This document shows positions 50,770 through 59,475 of a stretch of DNA of 64,000 bases, piece by piece. This DNA is from an uncultured Saprospiraceae bacterium (GTDB taxonomy: Bacteria > Bacteroidota > Bacteroidia > Chitinophagales > Saprospiraceae): assembly GCA_938015805.1 (NCBI GenBank), contig CALLXF010000002.1, positions 30,692-94,691 on the forward strand. The letters are read 5' to 3'. A program made the translations under genes and the position numbers. The notes under the pieces are model-generated. The model saw only the letters and a list, made by a program, of their open reading frames with translations. It made no database searches and had not been told where the DNA came from. Each line of letters opens with the position of its first letter. The first letter of the stretch is position 1.

Positions 50770-51447
50770 TTATTCTGCTTTTTCTGAAGCATTTGCTTCG
50801 GCATCGTCAGTAGATTCCTCTGCCGCTTCTTTTGCTTCAGTAGCTGCAACTTCTGGAGCTGGAGCTTCTTCTTGAGCTGGTGCTTCAGTAGTTTCTGCTG
50901 CTGGTGCATCTGCAGTTTCTGCTGCTGGTGCATCTGCAGTTTCTGCTGCTGGTGCATCTGCAGTTTCTGTTGCTGCTGCATCATCTTCTCTAAATGGAGC
51001 TGCTGCTTCTTCTGGAGCTGCTACTGCTTTTCTTGGCTTTGCTGTTCCTGAAACTAATTTTAAGAATTCTTCTTTTTCTTTTTTAGTTTGTTCAAAACGC
51101 TCAGCTACTTTAGCATCTTTTGCATTTATCCATTCTTGGTACTTAGTATCAGCTGCTTCCTGAGTCATAGCTCCTTTAGCGACACCTCTTGCAAGGTGTT
51201 TTCTGTAAAGTACTCCTTTAAATCTTAAAATCGCTCTAGCCGTATCAGTAGGCTGTGCTCCTTTCATTAACCAGTCAAAAGCCTTGTCTCTATCGATCTC
51301 GATAGTTGCAGGTTTTGTCATTGGGTTATAAAAACCGATTTCTTCGATAAATTTTCCGTCTCTAGGTGCTCTGGCGTCAGCAACGACGATGTGATAATAA
51401 GGTTGTTTTCTACGACCTCTTCTAGCCAATCTTATTTTTGCAGGCAT
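50770..51447 (-). CDS. rpsP: 30S ribosomal protein S16 with long repetitive C-terminal tail
   Basis: S16 body in residues about 1-80 (MPAKIRLARRGRRKQPYYHI, DGKFIEEIGFYNP, GAQPTDTARAILRFKG), normal for the family. After a helical linker it carries about 140 extra residues rich in Ala, Glu and Pro, ending ...AEANASEKAE, with the 8-residue unit PAAETADA repeated. Long S16 tails are usual in Bacteroidota but the in-frame 24-bp repeats make this one likely to vary between strains. A minus-strand TATTTTTG promoter element lies upstream at 51518. Confidence 0.95.
   Translation of the reverse strand: MPAKIRLARRGRRKQPYYHIVVADARAPRDGKFIEEIGFYNPMTKPATIEIDRDKAFDWLMKGAQPTDTARAILRFKGVLYRKHLARGVAKGAMTQEAADTKYQEWINAKDAKVAERFEQTKKEKEEFLKLVSGTAKPRKAVAAPEEAAAPFREDDAAATETADAPAAETADAPAAETADAPAAETTEAPAQEEAPAPEVAATEAKEAAEESTDDAEANASEKAE
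50891..50980. repeat. 24-bp tandem repeats in S16 tail
   Basis: Three identical 24-bp units (50891-50914, 50915-50938, 50939-50962; each begins GTTTCTGCTGCTGGTGCATC) followed by a degenerate copy to 50980. They encode PAAETADA units on the minus strand and stay in frame. Confidence 0.9.
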
Positions 51448-51793
51448 CTGCTATAAATTTATTTGGGTTAACCATACTCCATTCCCTTGATTATCAAGCT
51501 AGGAGCTTTTAGCGGTGCAAAAATAGCATTATTTCTGGAATAAATCAGTAATTCTTACTTTCAATAAAATCGACCTTATAGAATACAGCATTTATTAGAA
51601 AGCCTAGTCTGATACTCGGCCTCTTTTTCTATAAAAACCCAACTCGCATTAACCATTTATAAATGAATCAGGACTTTACACTAATAAGGCCATATATACT
51701 TTCACATTCGACGAAAGTCGCCTGCCAAATCAAATCTCGTACAAAGAAAAATTTGTGAAGAAAACTAATTCCTTTTGGATCTAAAAAACCTTC
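51448..51793. other. 346-bp intergenic region
   Basis: Contains the S16 promoter element (51518-51525) and a small CGAC-GAAA-GTCG tetraloop hairpin at 51709-51720; otherwise nothing identifiable. The downstream end belongs to the leftward TonB-receptor gene, but no clear terminator for it was seen. Confidence 0.5.
51518..51525 (-). promoter_or_regulatory. -7 element of rpsP (TATTTTTG)
   Basis: On the minus strand TATTTTTG matches TAnnTTTG and lies 70 bases before the S16 ATG; no strong -33 partner. Confidence 0.5.
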
Positions 51794-54082
51794 TTAAAAA
51801 TTAAACTTGACACCTATAGATGGAAGAATCGGTAACTGATCGACTCTCTCATATTCTACCCTATCAAAGTAAAAAATATTCTCTCTGTTATAAGTATTCG
51901 TTACACTTCCCACCACCTCTATGTTAGTGTTTTTAGAAAGTCTAAAAATTTTAGTTACAGATAAATCTAAACGATGATAGTAAGGTAGTCTCCCTCCATT
52001 ACGGATGTCAGAATATAGAATTCCTACATCATCAGGATTATCTTGCAAAACATTTGTCGAAACGCCATCCTCAAATAAATTTTGATTGTAGAATGCTTGT
52101 GTTTTAGTAAATGGAAATCCTGAACCCATGTTCCATCTTGCACTTACTTGAAAATCACCAGCCTCGTCTATATTATAGCTCAATAAAAAATTTACATTAT
52201 GTCGTCTATCAAAAACCGTAGGAAATGTTTGCTCACCATCAAAACGAGTAACTTTACCTAAGGAATAAGTAGACCATAAATACCATTTAGAAGTCTCATA
52301 TTTTAACGAAAAATCTACACCGTAAGCTTCGCCTTTTTCTGTGCTAAAATCTGGATCAGTAGCGTTAACTTTATTTCTATTTACAATAATCAACTGATTA
52401 AAATCCTTAAAATACCCTTCTACATTTATTTGAATATTATCGGTAATATCTACCTCCACTCCTGCAACAGCATGAGCTGCTTTTTGTATTTTATCCGTTG
52501 TGAGATTACCCTCCGTATCTACCACGCTAGACTCCGGACCAGATAAGAATCCTGAAAACAGATTTACAACATCTCGTTCATTAGAGGTACTCATGAGGTT
52601 CTGGGTGTATAATCCACCTGCCGCTTTAAATCTTAGCTTATCTGTTGCATTAAACTTAATTCCTAGTCTCGGTTCTGGTGAGAACTTTGCCTGAGAGGCA
52701 TAAAACTGTGCTCGTAACCCGGGCTCTATAATAAGTTTCTCAGCGATTACTTTTCTGTATTTAAAAAACCCAGCAATCTCCGTTGTATTTTGGAACTGTT
52801 CTAGTTGAGAACCAAACGGGTTAGTAAAATTAAAATCTGTTCTGATCCCTTTTACATCAAAACCGTAATTAAACTCACTGTCTTTTCCAAAAATAGTAAA
52901 GTCTAGACCTACTGTTATTTCTCTAATTTTAGAGGATCGAGGATTATCATTATCTTCTTTTAAACCGACTGCATACTCCGAAAATCCGATGAGTCCTCCT
53001 AGTATCATCCCACTACTGGTAGGCACTAAGGTAAAATTTGTCCCTCCACCATAATTAGTCCAATCAATCTTAGCGATGGACGGGTTATTATACGTGTCTG
53101 CAAAATTAAACCCAAAGAAATTAAACTTACTTCCATTACTCGTAATCATAGAAAGTTTACCATACATATCTAGAAACTCAAATGGCAGTCCTAAGGAATC
53201 GCTAGGTGTTGCATAATTATATAGAGATTTAGAGGTTTGATCTATGATAGATTTTTTTGCAGTTAGAATGAGTGAGGTACTTCCTTTACCTTCTTCAAAT
53301 TTTATAATCGGAGTCTCTACTAGAGCCTTAACCATAAAAGGACTAGCTGATAACTGGCCGGCTACTCGAGATCGGTTACCTTCTCTGGTGTTAATATCTA
53401 CAATGGCAGAAATACGTCCTCCATGTTCGGCATTAAAACCTCCAGTAAGGACATCTACATTACGGATAATCTCGGTCTCGAAAATAGAGTAAAATCCAAT
53501 CGAATGAAATGGATTATAAATCGTCAATCCATCTAGAAGTATTTTATTTTGCACGGGGGATCCTCCCCTAATAAACAGTTGCCCTCCCTGGTCACCAGTA
53601 GAAATCACTCCAGGTAACACCTGTAAATACTGTACGATATCAGCATCTCCTCCAGTAGATGGCAATGCTTTTATTTGTTTAGGCGTTACTTGTATTTTAG
53701 AAATCTGAACTTCCGTACGAGCAACTTCTCTACTTGCAGAAATATTTACTACGCCTAGGTTAACAGAACTTTCCTCTAAGTAAAGCGTCTTATTAGTAAT
53801 TCCTCCATCTTTTACTTCTACTTCTACCGAGATGGTATCGTAACCTAAGTAAGTTCCGGTCAGTATGTATTTACCCACAGGAATACCTGAGAAATTAAAG
53901 AAGCCTTCAAAGTCTGAGTTAGTACCATAAGTAGTACCATCTAAAACCATATTACTATAAATGATCGGTTCTCCAGTATTTTTATCGTAAATATGACCTC
54001 TTACTGTCCCCTCTTGGGCGGTTCCCATAGATGCTATAAAAAGGAATCCTAAAATGCTTAAACCTTGTATTAATATTCTCAC
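51794..54082 (-). CDS. TonB-dependent outer-membrane receptor
   Basis: 762 residues. Signal peptide about 1-22; carboxypeptidase-regulatory-like beta domain about 25-105 (GTVRGHIYDKNTGEPIIYSN); plug domain (GDADIVQYLQVLPGV, GGQLFIRGGSPVQNKILLDG, GGFNAEHGGRISAIVDINTR) and a C-terminal barrel ending in the aromatic residue F (ILPSIGVKFNF). No SusD-like partner is adjacent, so it is an orphan receptor rather than a Sus polysaccharide pair. Substrate could be a siderophore, vitamin or peptide. A TACATTTG promoter element precedes it. Confidence 0.93.
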   Translation of the reverse strand: MRILIQGLSILGFLFIASMGTAQEGTVRGHIYDKNTGEPIIYSNMVLDGTTYGTNSDFEGFFNFSGIPVGKYILTGTYLGYDTISVEVEVKDGGITNKTLYLEESSVNLGVVNISASREVARTEVQISKIQVTPKQIKALPSTGGDADIVQYLQVLPGVISTGDQGGQLFIRGGSPVQNKILLDGLTIYNPFHSIGFYSIFETEIIRNVDVLTGGFNAEHGGRISAIVDINTREGNRSRVAGQLSASPFMVKALVETPIIKFEEGKGSTSLILTAKKSIIDQTSKSLYNYATPSDSLGLPFEFLDMYGKLSMITSNGSKFNFFGFNFADTYNNPSIAKIDWTNYGGGTNFTLVPTSSGMILGGLIGFSEYAVGLKEDNDNPRSSKIREITVGLDFTIFGKDSEFNYGFDVKGIRTDFNFTNPFGSQLEQFQNTTEIAGFFKYRKVIAEKLIIEPGLRAQFYASQAKFSPEPRLGIKFNATDKLRFKAAGGLYTQNLMSTSNERDVVNLFSGFLSGPESSVVDTEGNLTTDKIQKAAHAVAGVEVDITDNIQINVEGYFKDFNQLIIVNRNKVNATDPDFSTEKGEAYGVDFSLKYETSKWYLWSTYSLGKVTRFDGEQTFPTVFDRRHNVNFLLSYNIDEAGDFQVSARWNMGSGFPFTKTQAFYNQNLFEDGVSTNVLQDNPDDVGILYSDIRNGGRLPYYHRLDLSVTKIFRLSKNTNIEVVGSVTNTYNRENIFYFDRVEYERVDQLPILPSIGVKFNF

Positions 54083-54104
54083 TTGGATATTTCTAATTTG
54101 AGTG

Positions 54105-54112
54105 CAAATGTA
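54105..54112 (-). promoter_or_regulatory. -7 element of TonB receptor gene (TACATTTG)
   Basis: Minus-strand TACATTTG, a perfect TAnnTTTG match, 22 bases before the ATG of the receptor. Confidence 0.6.
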
Positions 54113-54141
54113 CTATTCTCCTAAGAACAGAAATGTCTTTA

Positions 54142-55800
54142 TTACTTTCTGATGATTAATTTTTTACTCAGTTGATCATTTATCGAAATAAAATAAGTAT
54201 TCGACTCTAATTCGGATACATCCAAATACTTCATACCACCGTTACCAGTAGTCTGAATTCTTCTGCGACCTAATAAATCATAGACTTTGATGTTAATAAT
54301 TTCCCCTGAATCCCATGCCAGGTGTACTGTATTAGTTGCAGGATTAGGATAAATCGCGGATGTCATAACCTCAGGTGTACTTGTAGACACCAGTCGATCA
54401 CACCAGTCTTCGTTAGGTTCGAGCTCATACCATCCTTTAGGATCCAGATCCTTATTATCGAAAGCTGAATAATCTAAAGGATATCTAAATGCTCTAAATG
54501 TCAAATTATTATTTAGTTCTAAGGAGTCTCCCTGAGTGGCAGTAAACATTCCTCTCTGAGGGGTTATATATTCCCAAACAATGTCGTTATTTTCTGTTAG
54601 TTCGACTATATATCCCTGTCTTCCACTACAAGCTAAAACATTACCATTAGGTAAAAGCTGAGCACTAGACAATCCTGTGGAATAAAATGCTGTAGGTTCG
54701 GGATGAGTGATCGTATTTCCTAAATCATATGGAGGCCAACTCCCTTGGAATAATGGATATCCATTATCATACATATCAAACTGAGAAGGTATAAATTCTA
54801 CACTAGAAAAGTCAGGTCCTACTCTATTATTAAATACTACCATATGGTTTTTTAACGGATGATTATCAGGAACAAATTCGTTTACCCAGTGAGTATCATG
54901 CTGGTAAAAAAACAGCTGGTCATCTGCGTCCCCTTTATCATATGCCTGCAAATTCCCTAGTCTATACAAAAGATCACCTCCACTGGCAAAATTCCCACCA
55001 GTAGAACTAGCAGCTTGTGCCGTTGTGGTACTATGATCTATGATCCATAATTCGCTGAAAGTAGGTATACTGATCATGATCTGATCTAAATCAGGGTTAT
55101 AATCTATAGCATTTGCATGAAGCCAGTCTGCCACTCCTTCACTGGTATCATAATTTAAATTAACAAGTTGTGGATTATCTGATACGACTCCATAATTATT
55201 TTTAGTAGAATCAAAATCCTGAATGAGGTGATCCCACACATGCCATTCCCAAACGATCTCATCTGTAGTAGGATCCCACTCTAATACTGTATCAGGCCAG
55301 AGTTTGTCTTGGCTCAGTAACATAGTATCTCTGCCTGCCGCGATGGCTTCCTCTTTGGTTTTAAGTTCCCAGTTAATCATAAGAACATTCCCATTAGGCA
55401 TTACGGCAATATCGTGATGTAGTCTGTTTTGTTCGTCATTTGCTCCAAAAGAGGCTACCAAGTTATTATCCCAATCGAGCACTTCTACAAAATGCCCACC
55501 GCCACCAGCCCATATCGGACTATTGATAGTAGCAGCGGCTGCTCTTTTAGTTTTTACTAGCATACCATCAGGTCGCAGATAAGCTGTATTTCCTGGTCTA
55601 AATGTATCTTGATCCTCCCAGGTGTGTACCACCTCTCCACAGTTATTTAGGAGATAAACATTAGGTTGATTATGAGGATAAATTAAAGTGTAGCCTTGAT
55701 AAGAACGGCTGATATCATAGGAGATTAAGCCTACAGTATTTTGCCCATACATCGACGATATCATAAATAAAGCAAAAATGGAGGTTACTATATTTTTCAT
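54142..55800 (-). CDS. arylsulfotransferase-like protein with T9SS type A sorting domain (copy 1)
   Basis: 552-residue secreted protein. Signal peptide about 1-19, then a beta-propeller arylsulfotransferase (ASST) domain: LLNNCGEVVHTWEDQ, AYLRPDGMLVKTKR, RLHHDIAVMPNGNVLMINWE, VLEWDPTTDEIVWEWHVWDH, IIDHSTTTAQAASSTGGNFA and a LLPNGNVLACSGRQGYIVEL blade. The C-terminal sorting domain contains AIYPNPATNTVHLAWDSGEI. It is tandem with copy 2 upstream. Sulfate transfer between phenols is known for enzymes of this fold; whether it is enzymatically active here is not shown. Confidence 0.88.
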   Translation of the reverse strand: MKNIVTSIFALFMISSMYGQNTVGLISYDISRSYQGYTLIYPHNQPNVYLLNNCGEVVHTWEDQDTFRPGNTAYLRPDGMLVKTKRAAAATINSPIWAGGGGHFVEVLDWDNNLVASFGANDEQNRLHHDIAVMPNGNVLMINWELKTKEEAIAAGRDTMLLSQDKLWPDTVLEWDPTTDEIVWEWHVWDHLIQDFDSTKNNYGVVSDNPQLVNLNYDTSEGVADWLHANAIDYNPDLDQIMISIPTFSELWIIDHSTTTAQAASSTGGNFASGGDLLYRLGNLQAYDKGDADDQLFFYQHDTHWVNEFVPDNHPLKNHMVVFNNRVGPDFSSVEFIPSQFDMYDNGYPLFQGSWPPYDLGNTITHPEPTAFYSTGLSSAQLLPNGNVLACSGRQGYIVELTENNDIVWEYITPQRGMFTATQGDSLELNNNLTFRAFRYPLDYSAFDNKDLDPKGWYELEPNEDWCDRLVSTSTPEVMTSAIYPNPATNTVHLAWDSGEIINIKVYDLLGRRRIQTTGNGGMKYLDVSELESNTYFISINDQLSKKLIIRK

Positions 55801-55847
55801 ACTATTTTATAAATTTTAATACTTTTTCAATAATGGGCATTGCTCTT

Positions 55848-57440
55848 TTAGGGAACAAAAACTTTTATAGTTTTGAATTTACGTGTTTCTTTTTCGATGA
55901 TTTTAAGTGCATATATTCCAGATGCAAATAGAGAAGTTAGGATTTCGGTTTGACCGAATAAAGACTGTCCATTTAAAACCACTTTACCACTTAGATTTAC
56001 AAAGGTAAACTCAAAATCTTTTCCTAAAGTATGATCGACTTTTAAAAATCCATCTTGTTGCATTAATATTACTTCTAGTTCATCCATATTAATCTCTTCT
56101 GAAGACACAAGATTACAATTATAAGTACTAGAAGGAATCTCTATAGTCGTTCCATCAGAACTCAGGTCTTTACCATCAAAAGCAGGATAGTTTAATGGAT
56201 ATTTTTCTGCTCTAAATAAATAAACAGAGTTATCGGGTAAATTGTATTCCCACACTATTTGACCATCTGGATTTAACTCGATAACTCTAGCAGTACGCCC
56301 TTCGGAAATCAATATGTTTTCGTTAGGCAGTATTTTAGCTGCAGAAGTATAACCAGAATAAAAATAGGTACCTGTACTAAATTTATCATACGTTTTCTCT
56401 GGGACAACTGGAGCATATGGCTGATTCTGAGGAAGCATATAATTATATCCTATTTCCTGAGGGTCAAATATAGGAGCTGCGGACCATCTGTCATCAAGAT
56501 CAAATACATCAGGTCTATTTAACCCGTTATTATAACACATCATTTTTCCCGCATTAGGACCATATAAAATCCAATTAGGATTATGCTGAAAAAACAAGTA
56601 TCTATCATCTTCCGTTCCTCTTCCATAATTCTGTGGATTACCAAATCTGTAAATAAAATCTCCACCCATACCAGAGTTTCCACCCAGACTTCCTCGAGCC
56701 TCTGCTGTGGTCGTACTGTGATCTATAAACATCACTTCCCCTACCTTACGCACACTAAGTGCAATCTGATCTAATGCTGGGTTATAATCCATACCGTTAA
56801 TCATAAAAGATTCATAACTAGTCCAGTCATAGGTGTAAACTGCATCGCAGTCTAGCAACTGAGGATTATCCGCAACAACTGCATAATTACCGATAGACGA
56901 AGATCTTTCTTGTATCACATGATCTTTAATGTTCCATTCCCATACGATATCTCCTGTTTGAGCATCTATCTCCACCACTCCATCCGATACACTTGGTAAT
57001 CCTAAATTGAAATTCCATCCGATATCTGTAAATTCATCAGCAGTTAAAACTCTTCTAGAAACACATAAATAATTTCCATTAGGTAATACGATAACTTCGT
57101 ACACTACTCTCAGCGTAGGGTCATTTATGCTAATGGAAGAGATGATATTATCATTCCAGTCTCTTCTGTAAATAGTATTTTGTTGAATGTAAATAATAGA
57201 TCCGTCCGGTAGCAATTTTGCATGTAAATCCGTTTGTCCGGTATCCCAGTTTTTAACCACTTCTCCGCAGTTATTAAGCAACGAATTTTCGACTCCACCT
57301 TGAAAATTATTAAAATGTTCTAGAAGAATATACCCTGGCATAGCCTGACCAGTATTGAGCTGAATACCTTCCTGAGCTTTAACCAGATGGAACATAAAAA
57401 AGACTAAGAGCAAGGAAACTAAGGAACGGTTAAAAATCAT
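55848..57440 (-). CDS. arylsulfotransferase-like protein with T9SS type A sorting domain (copy 2)
   Basis: Paralogue of the downstream gene with the same layout: signal peptide MIFNRSLVSLLLVFFMFHL (start set at 57440; an ATG at 57494 would add 18 non-signal-like residues), ASST beta-propeller (LLNNCGEVVKNWDTGQ, RVVYEVIVLPNGNYLCVSRR, GDIVWEWNIKDHVI, FIDHSTTTAEARGSLGG, GRTARVIELNPDGQIVWEYN) and a shorter C-terminal sorting domain (GKVVLNGQSLFGQTEILTSL). 530 residues. The HHDI stretch near the putative catalytic histidine of copy 1 reads VYEV here, so the copies may differ in activity. Confidence 0.87.
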   Translation of the reverse strand: MIFNRSLVSLLLVFFMFHLVKAQEGIQLNTGQAMPGYILLEHFNNFQGGVENSLLNNCGEVVKNWDTGQTDLHAKLLPDGSIIYIQQNTIYRRDWNDNIISSISINDPTLRVVYEVIVLPNGNYLCVSRRVLTADEFTDIGWNFNLGLPSVSDGVVEIDAQTGDIVWEWNIKDHVIQERSSSIGNYAVVADNPQLLDCDAVYTYDWTSYESFMINGMDYNPALDQIALSVRKVGEVMFIDHSTTTAEARGSLGGNSGMGGDFIYRFGNPQNYGRGTEDDRYLFFQHNPNWILYGPNAGKMMCYNNGLNRPDVFDLDDRWSAAPIFDPQEIGYNYMLPQNQPYAPVVPEKTYDKFSTGTYFYSGYTSAAKILPNENILISEGRTARVIELNPDGQIVWEYNLPDNSVYLFRAEKYPLNYPAFDGKDLSSDGTTIEIPSSTYNCNLVSSEEINMDELEVILMQQDGFLKVDHTLGKDFEFTFVNLSGKVVLNGQSLFGQTEILTSLFASGIYALKIIEKETRKFKTIKVFVP

Positions 57441-57608
57441 ATCGCATTTTTTATCAAGATACAAAAGAGAACAATCATAACTAGGTGTTATCACTAACTT
57501 ATGTCGCCTTTAACATTGCTTTTGCTTTCTTTTGGTAAAGTTAGGTTAAATGACTCATCATGAACCACATATTTACGTAATTGTATGTAACTTAACCAAG
57601 TAATTTTT

Positions 57609-59462
57609 ATGAAACAACTACTTTTTTTTATTCTATTTTTAACAGTCTCATACTGTTCTGCACAAGACACCAAGTTGGGTTGTCTTCTATTGGATTTTGA
57701 AAATGCTCCAGAACTAAACTTAACGGAAGGCTCTATCTTGAGTGACCAATATGAAGCAGAATTCGGATTACGATTTTCTTTAGAAACCGGTGGGTTTCCA
57801 GTACTTGCCCAGGTAGGAAGTCCTGGAACCGCATTTGTTTATCAGGCTAATGGTTTTGATACACCTGCTCCTGTCGACAGTGACTTTATTGGTAGTTATT
57901 TTTTAACAGACGACGGTAATATAGGAGGATTAATTTCCCCACCGATGATTCTAGATTTCTCTATTCCCATAGACAGTTTTGCAGGGTGTATTCTAGATAT
58001 GGATTTTGGAGAAGTTTTTAAAATAGAAGCATTTGATGAATTTGGGGTTTCTATTTTGTCAGATAGTATTCAAGCAGGAGATTCCGGAACTGGAGATGGA
58101 TTAGCTACATGCTGGGGCTTTAATTTAGAAGGTTGTGTAGGGACAGTTTATCGGGTTAAATTCTCTGGCTATCGAACCCAGGGAGGCGGGTTTGGTCTAG
58201 GATTAGATAATTTTAGCTTCTGTTATTCCGGAATAAATGTTGATGTAGAAATTACTCAGCCAACATGTCTAGCCTTAGATGGTTCTCTACGAATTTTTAG
58301 CACCACTAGTGAATCTTATGAGTACTCTCTGGATGGTATAAATTATGGAGCAGATGGAGAATTTTTCGGGTTGAGCCCGAATGAATACGAAGTTTTTGTC
58401 AGAGACGAAAACGGTTGTGAAACTTCTGTCATCGTACCCATCGTAGAAGCAGAAGATCCCTTATTTGTAGAAGTAGATGTTACAAACACAACGTGTGATG
58501 AGGATAATGGCACAGTCAGTTTTGAGGTCACTCCAGATATAAATGCTTCCTTTAGTCTAGATGGCTCCCCACTTACTTCAGAACGATTTTTTGAAAATTT
58601 ATCACCTGGTGAATATACCATCCAAGCCGTCGATGATAATGGTTGTACAGGTTCATTAAATTTTGAGATACTTCCAAGCACTTTACCAGATCTCAATATC
58701 GACTCGATTATCCAAGAATCTTGTATCGGTAATGATGGTAGTGTTATCGCTTCCGCGAATAGTGGTACTGCACCCTATCAATATCAACTCAACGAAAATT
58801 TACCTCAAGACTCCGAGACATTTAATCAGTTATCTGGAGGATCATACGAATTAGCTGTTATAGATAGTGATGGATGTACTGTCGTAGAATCATTTAGTAT
58901 AGAACCTTATCCTTTTATATTACTTACAAACGTGCTAACAGAAGATCCAGAATGCCTATTAGAAAATGGTGAAATATTGATAAATGTTACCGGAGGATTT
59001 GGTCAGTTAAGTTATACTATAGATAGTATAAATTATCAAAACGATCCATTATTCGAAAACTTAATACCTGGTGATTACACCATCATTATCCGTGACGAAA
59101 ATGACTGTTCTATAGAGTCCGTAGTATCATTACCGATTCCATTATGTCCGATATATATTCCTAATATAATTTCTGCAAATAATGATGGAGTTAATGATGA
59201 ATTTATCATTTATGTAGATCCTGATTATGATGTAGATATCCTACGCTATTGGATCTTTGATAGATGGGGCGAAAGAATCTTTTATTCTGAAAATTTTGGG
59301 ATACGCGAATTTAGGTCTGGTTCTCAAGTAGATAAAATATGGTGGGATGGAAAATTTAAAGAAGAAAAGGCAGTAGAAGGGGTTTATGCTTACCTCATAG
59401 AAGTAAGGCACGAAAATGGTTACACGGAATTCCTCTCTGGTGACGTTACTCTAGTTAGATAA
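57609..59462 (+). CDS. secreted adhesin-like protein with T9SS type B sorting domain
   Basis: 617 residues. Signal peptide about 1-18; an N-terminal beta-sandwich region to about residue 215; then four or more SprB-type repeats of about 75 residues, each with a Cys pair and phrases such as YSLDGINYGADGEF, SPNEYEVFVRDENGC and SPGEYTIQAVDDNGC; and a C-terminal gliding/type B sorting domain (YIPNIISANNDGVNDEFII, IFDRWGERIFYSENF, VEGVYAYLIEVRHENGYTEF). Type B cargo is usually cell-surface attached, as with gliding adhesin SprB. Target surface unknown. Confidence 0.88.
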   Translation: MKQLLFFILFLTVSYCSAQDTKLGCLLLDFENAPELNLTEGSILSDQYEAEFGLRFSLETGGFPVLAQVGSPGTAFVYQANGFDTPAPVDSDFIGSYFLTDDGNIGGLISPPMILDFSIPIDSFAGCILDMDFGEVFKIEAFDEFGVSILSDSIQAGDSGTGDGLATCWGFNLEGCVGTVYRVKFSGYRTQGGGFGLGLDNFSFCYSGINVDVEITQPTCLALDGSLRIFSTTSESYEYSLDGINYGADGEFFGLSPNEYEVFVRDENGCETSVIVPIVEAEDPLFVEVDVTNTTCDEDNGTVSFEVTPDINASFSLDGSPLTSERFFENLSPGEYTIQAVDDNGCTGSLNFEILPSTLPDLNIDSIIQESCIGNDGSVIASANSGTAPYQYQLNENLPQDSETFNQLSGGSYELAVIDSDGCTVVESFSIEPYPFILLTNVLTEDPECLLENGEILINVTGGFGQLSYTIDSINYQNDPLFENLIPGDYTIIIRDENDCSIESVVSLPIPLCPIYIPNIISANNDGVNDEFIIYVDPDYDVDILRYWIFDRWGERIFYSENFGIREFRSGSQVDKIWWDGKFKEEKAVEGVYAYLIEVRHENGYTEFLSGDVTLVR

Positions 59463-59475
59463 TTAAACGAATTAC

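Noticed and set aside
50891..50980. Regular 24-bp repeats as a CRISPR array
   Set aside because: Copies are contiguous with no spacers and keep the S16 reading frame.
50736..50984. Gln/Lys-rich 82-residue open frame on the minus strand
   Set aside because: It is an out-of-frame shadow of the 24-bp repeats in the S16 tail; its repeats follow directly from those units.
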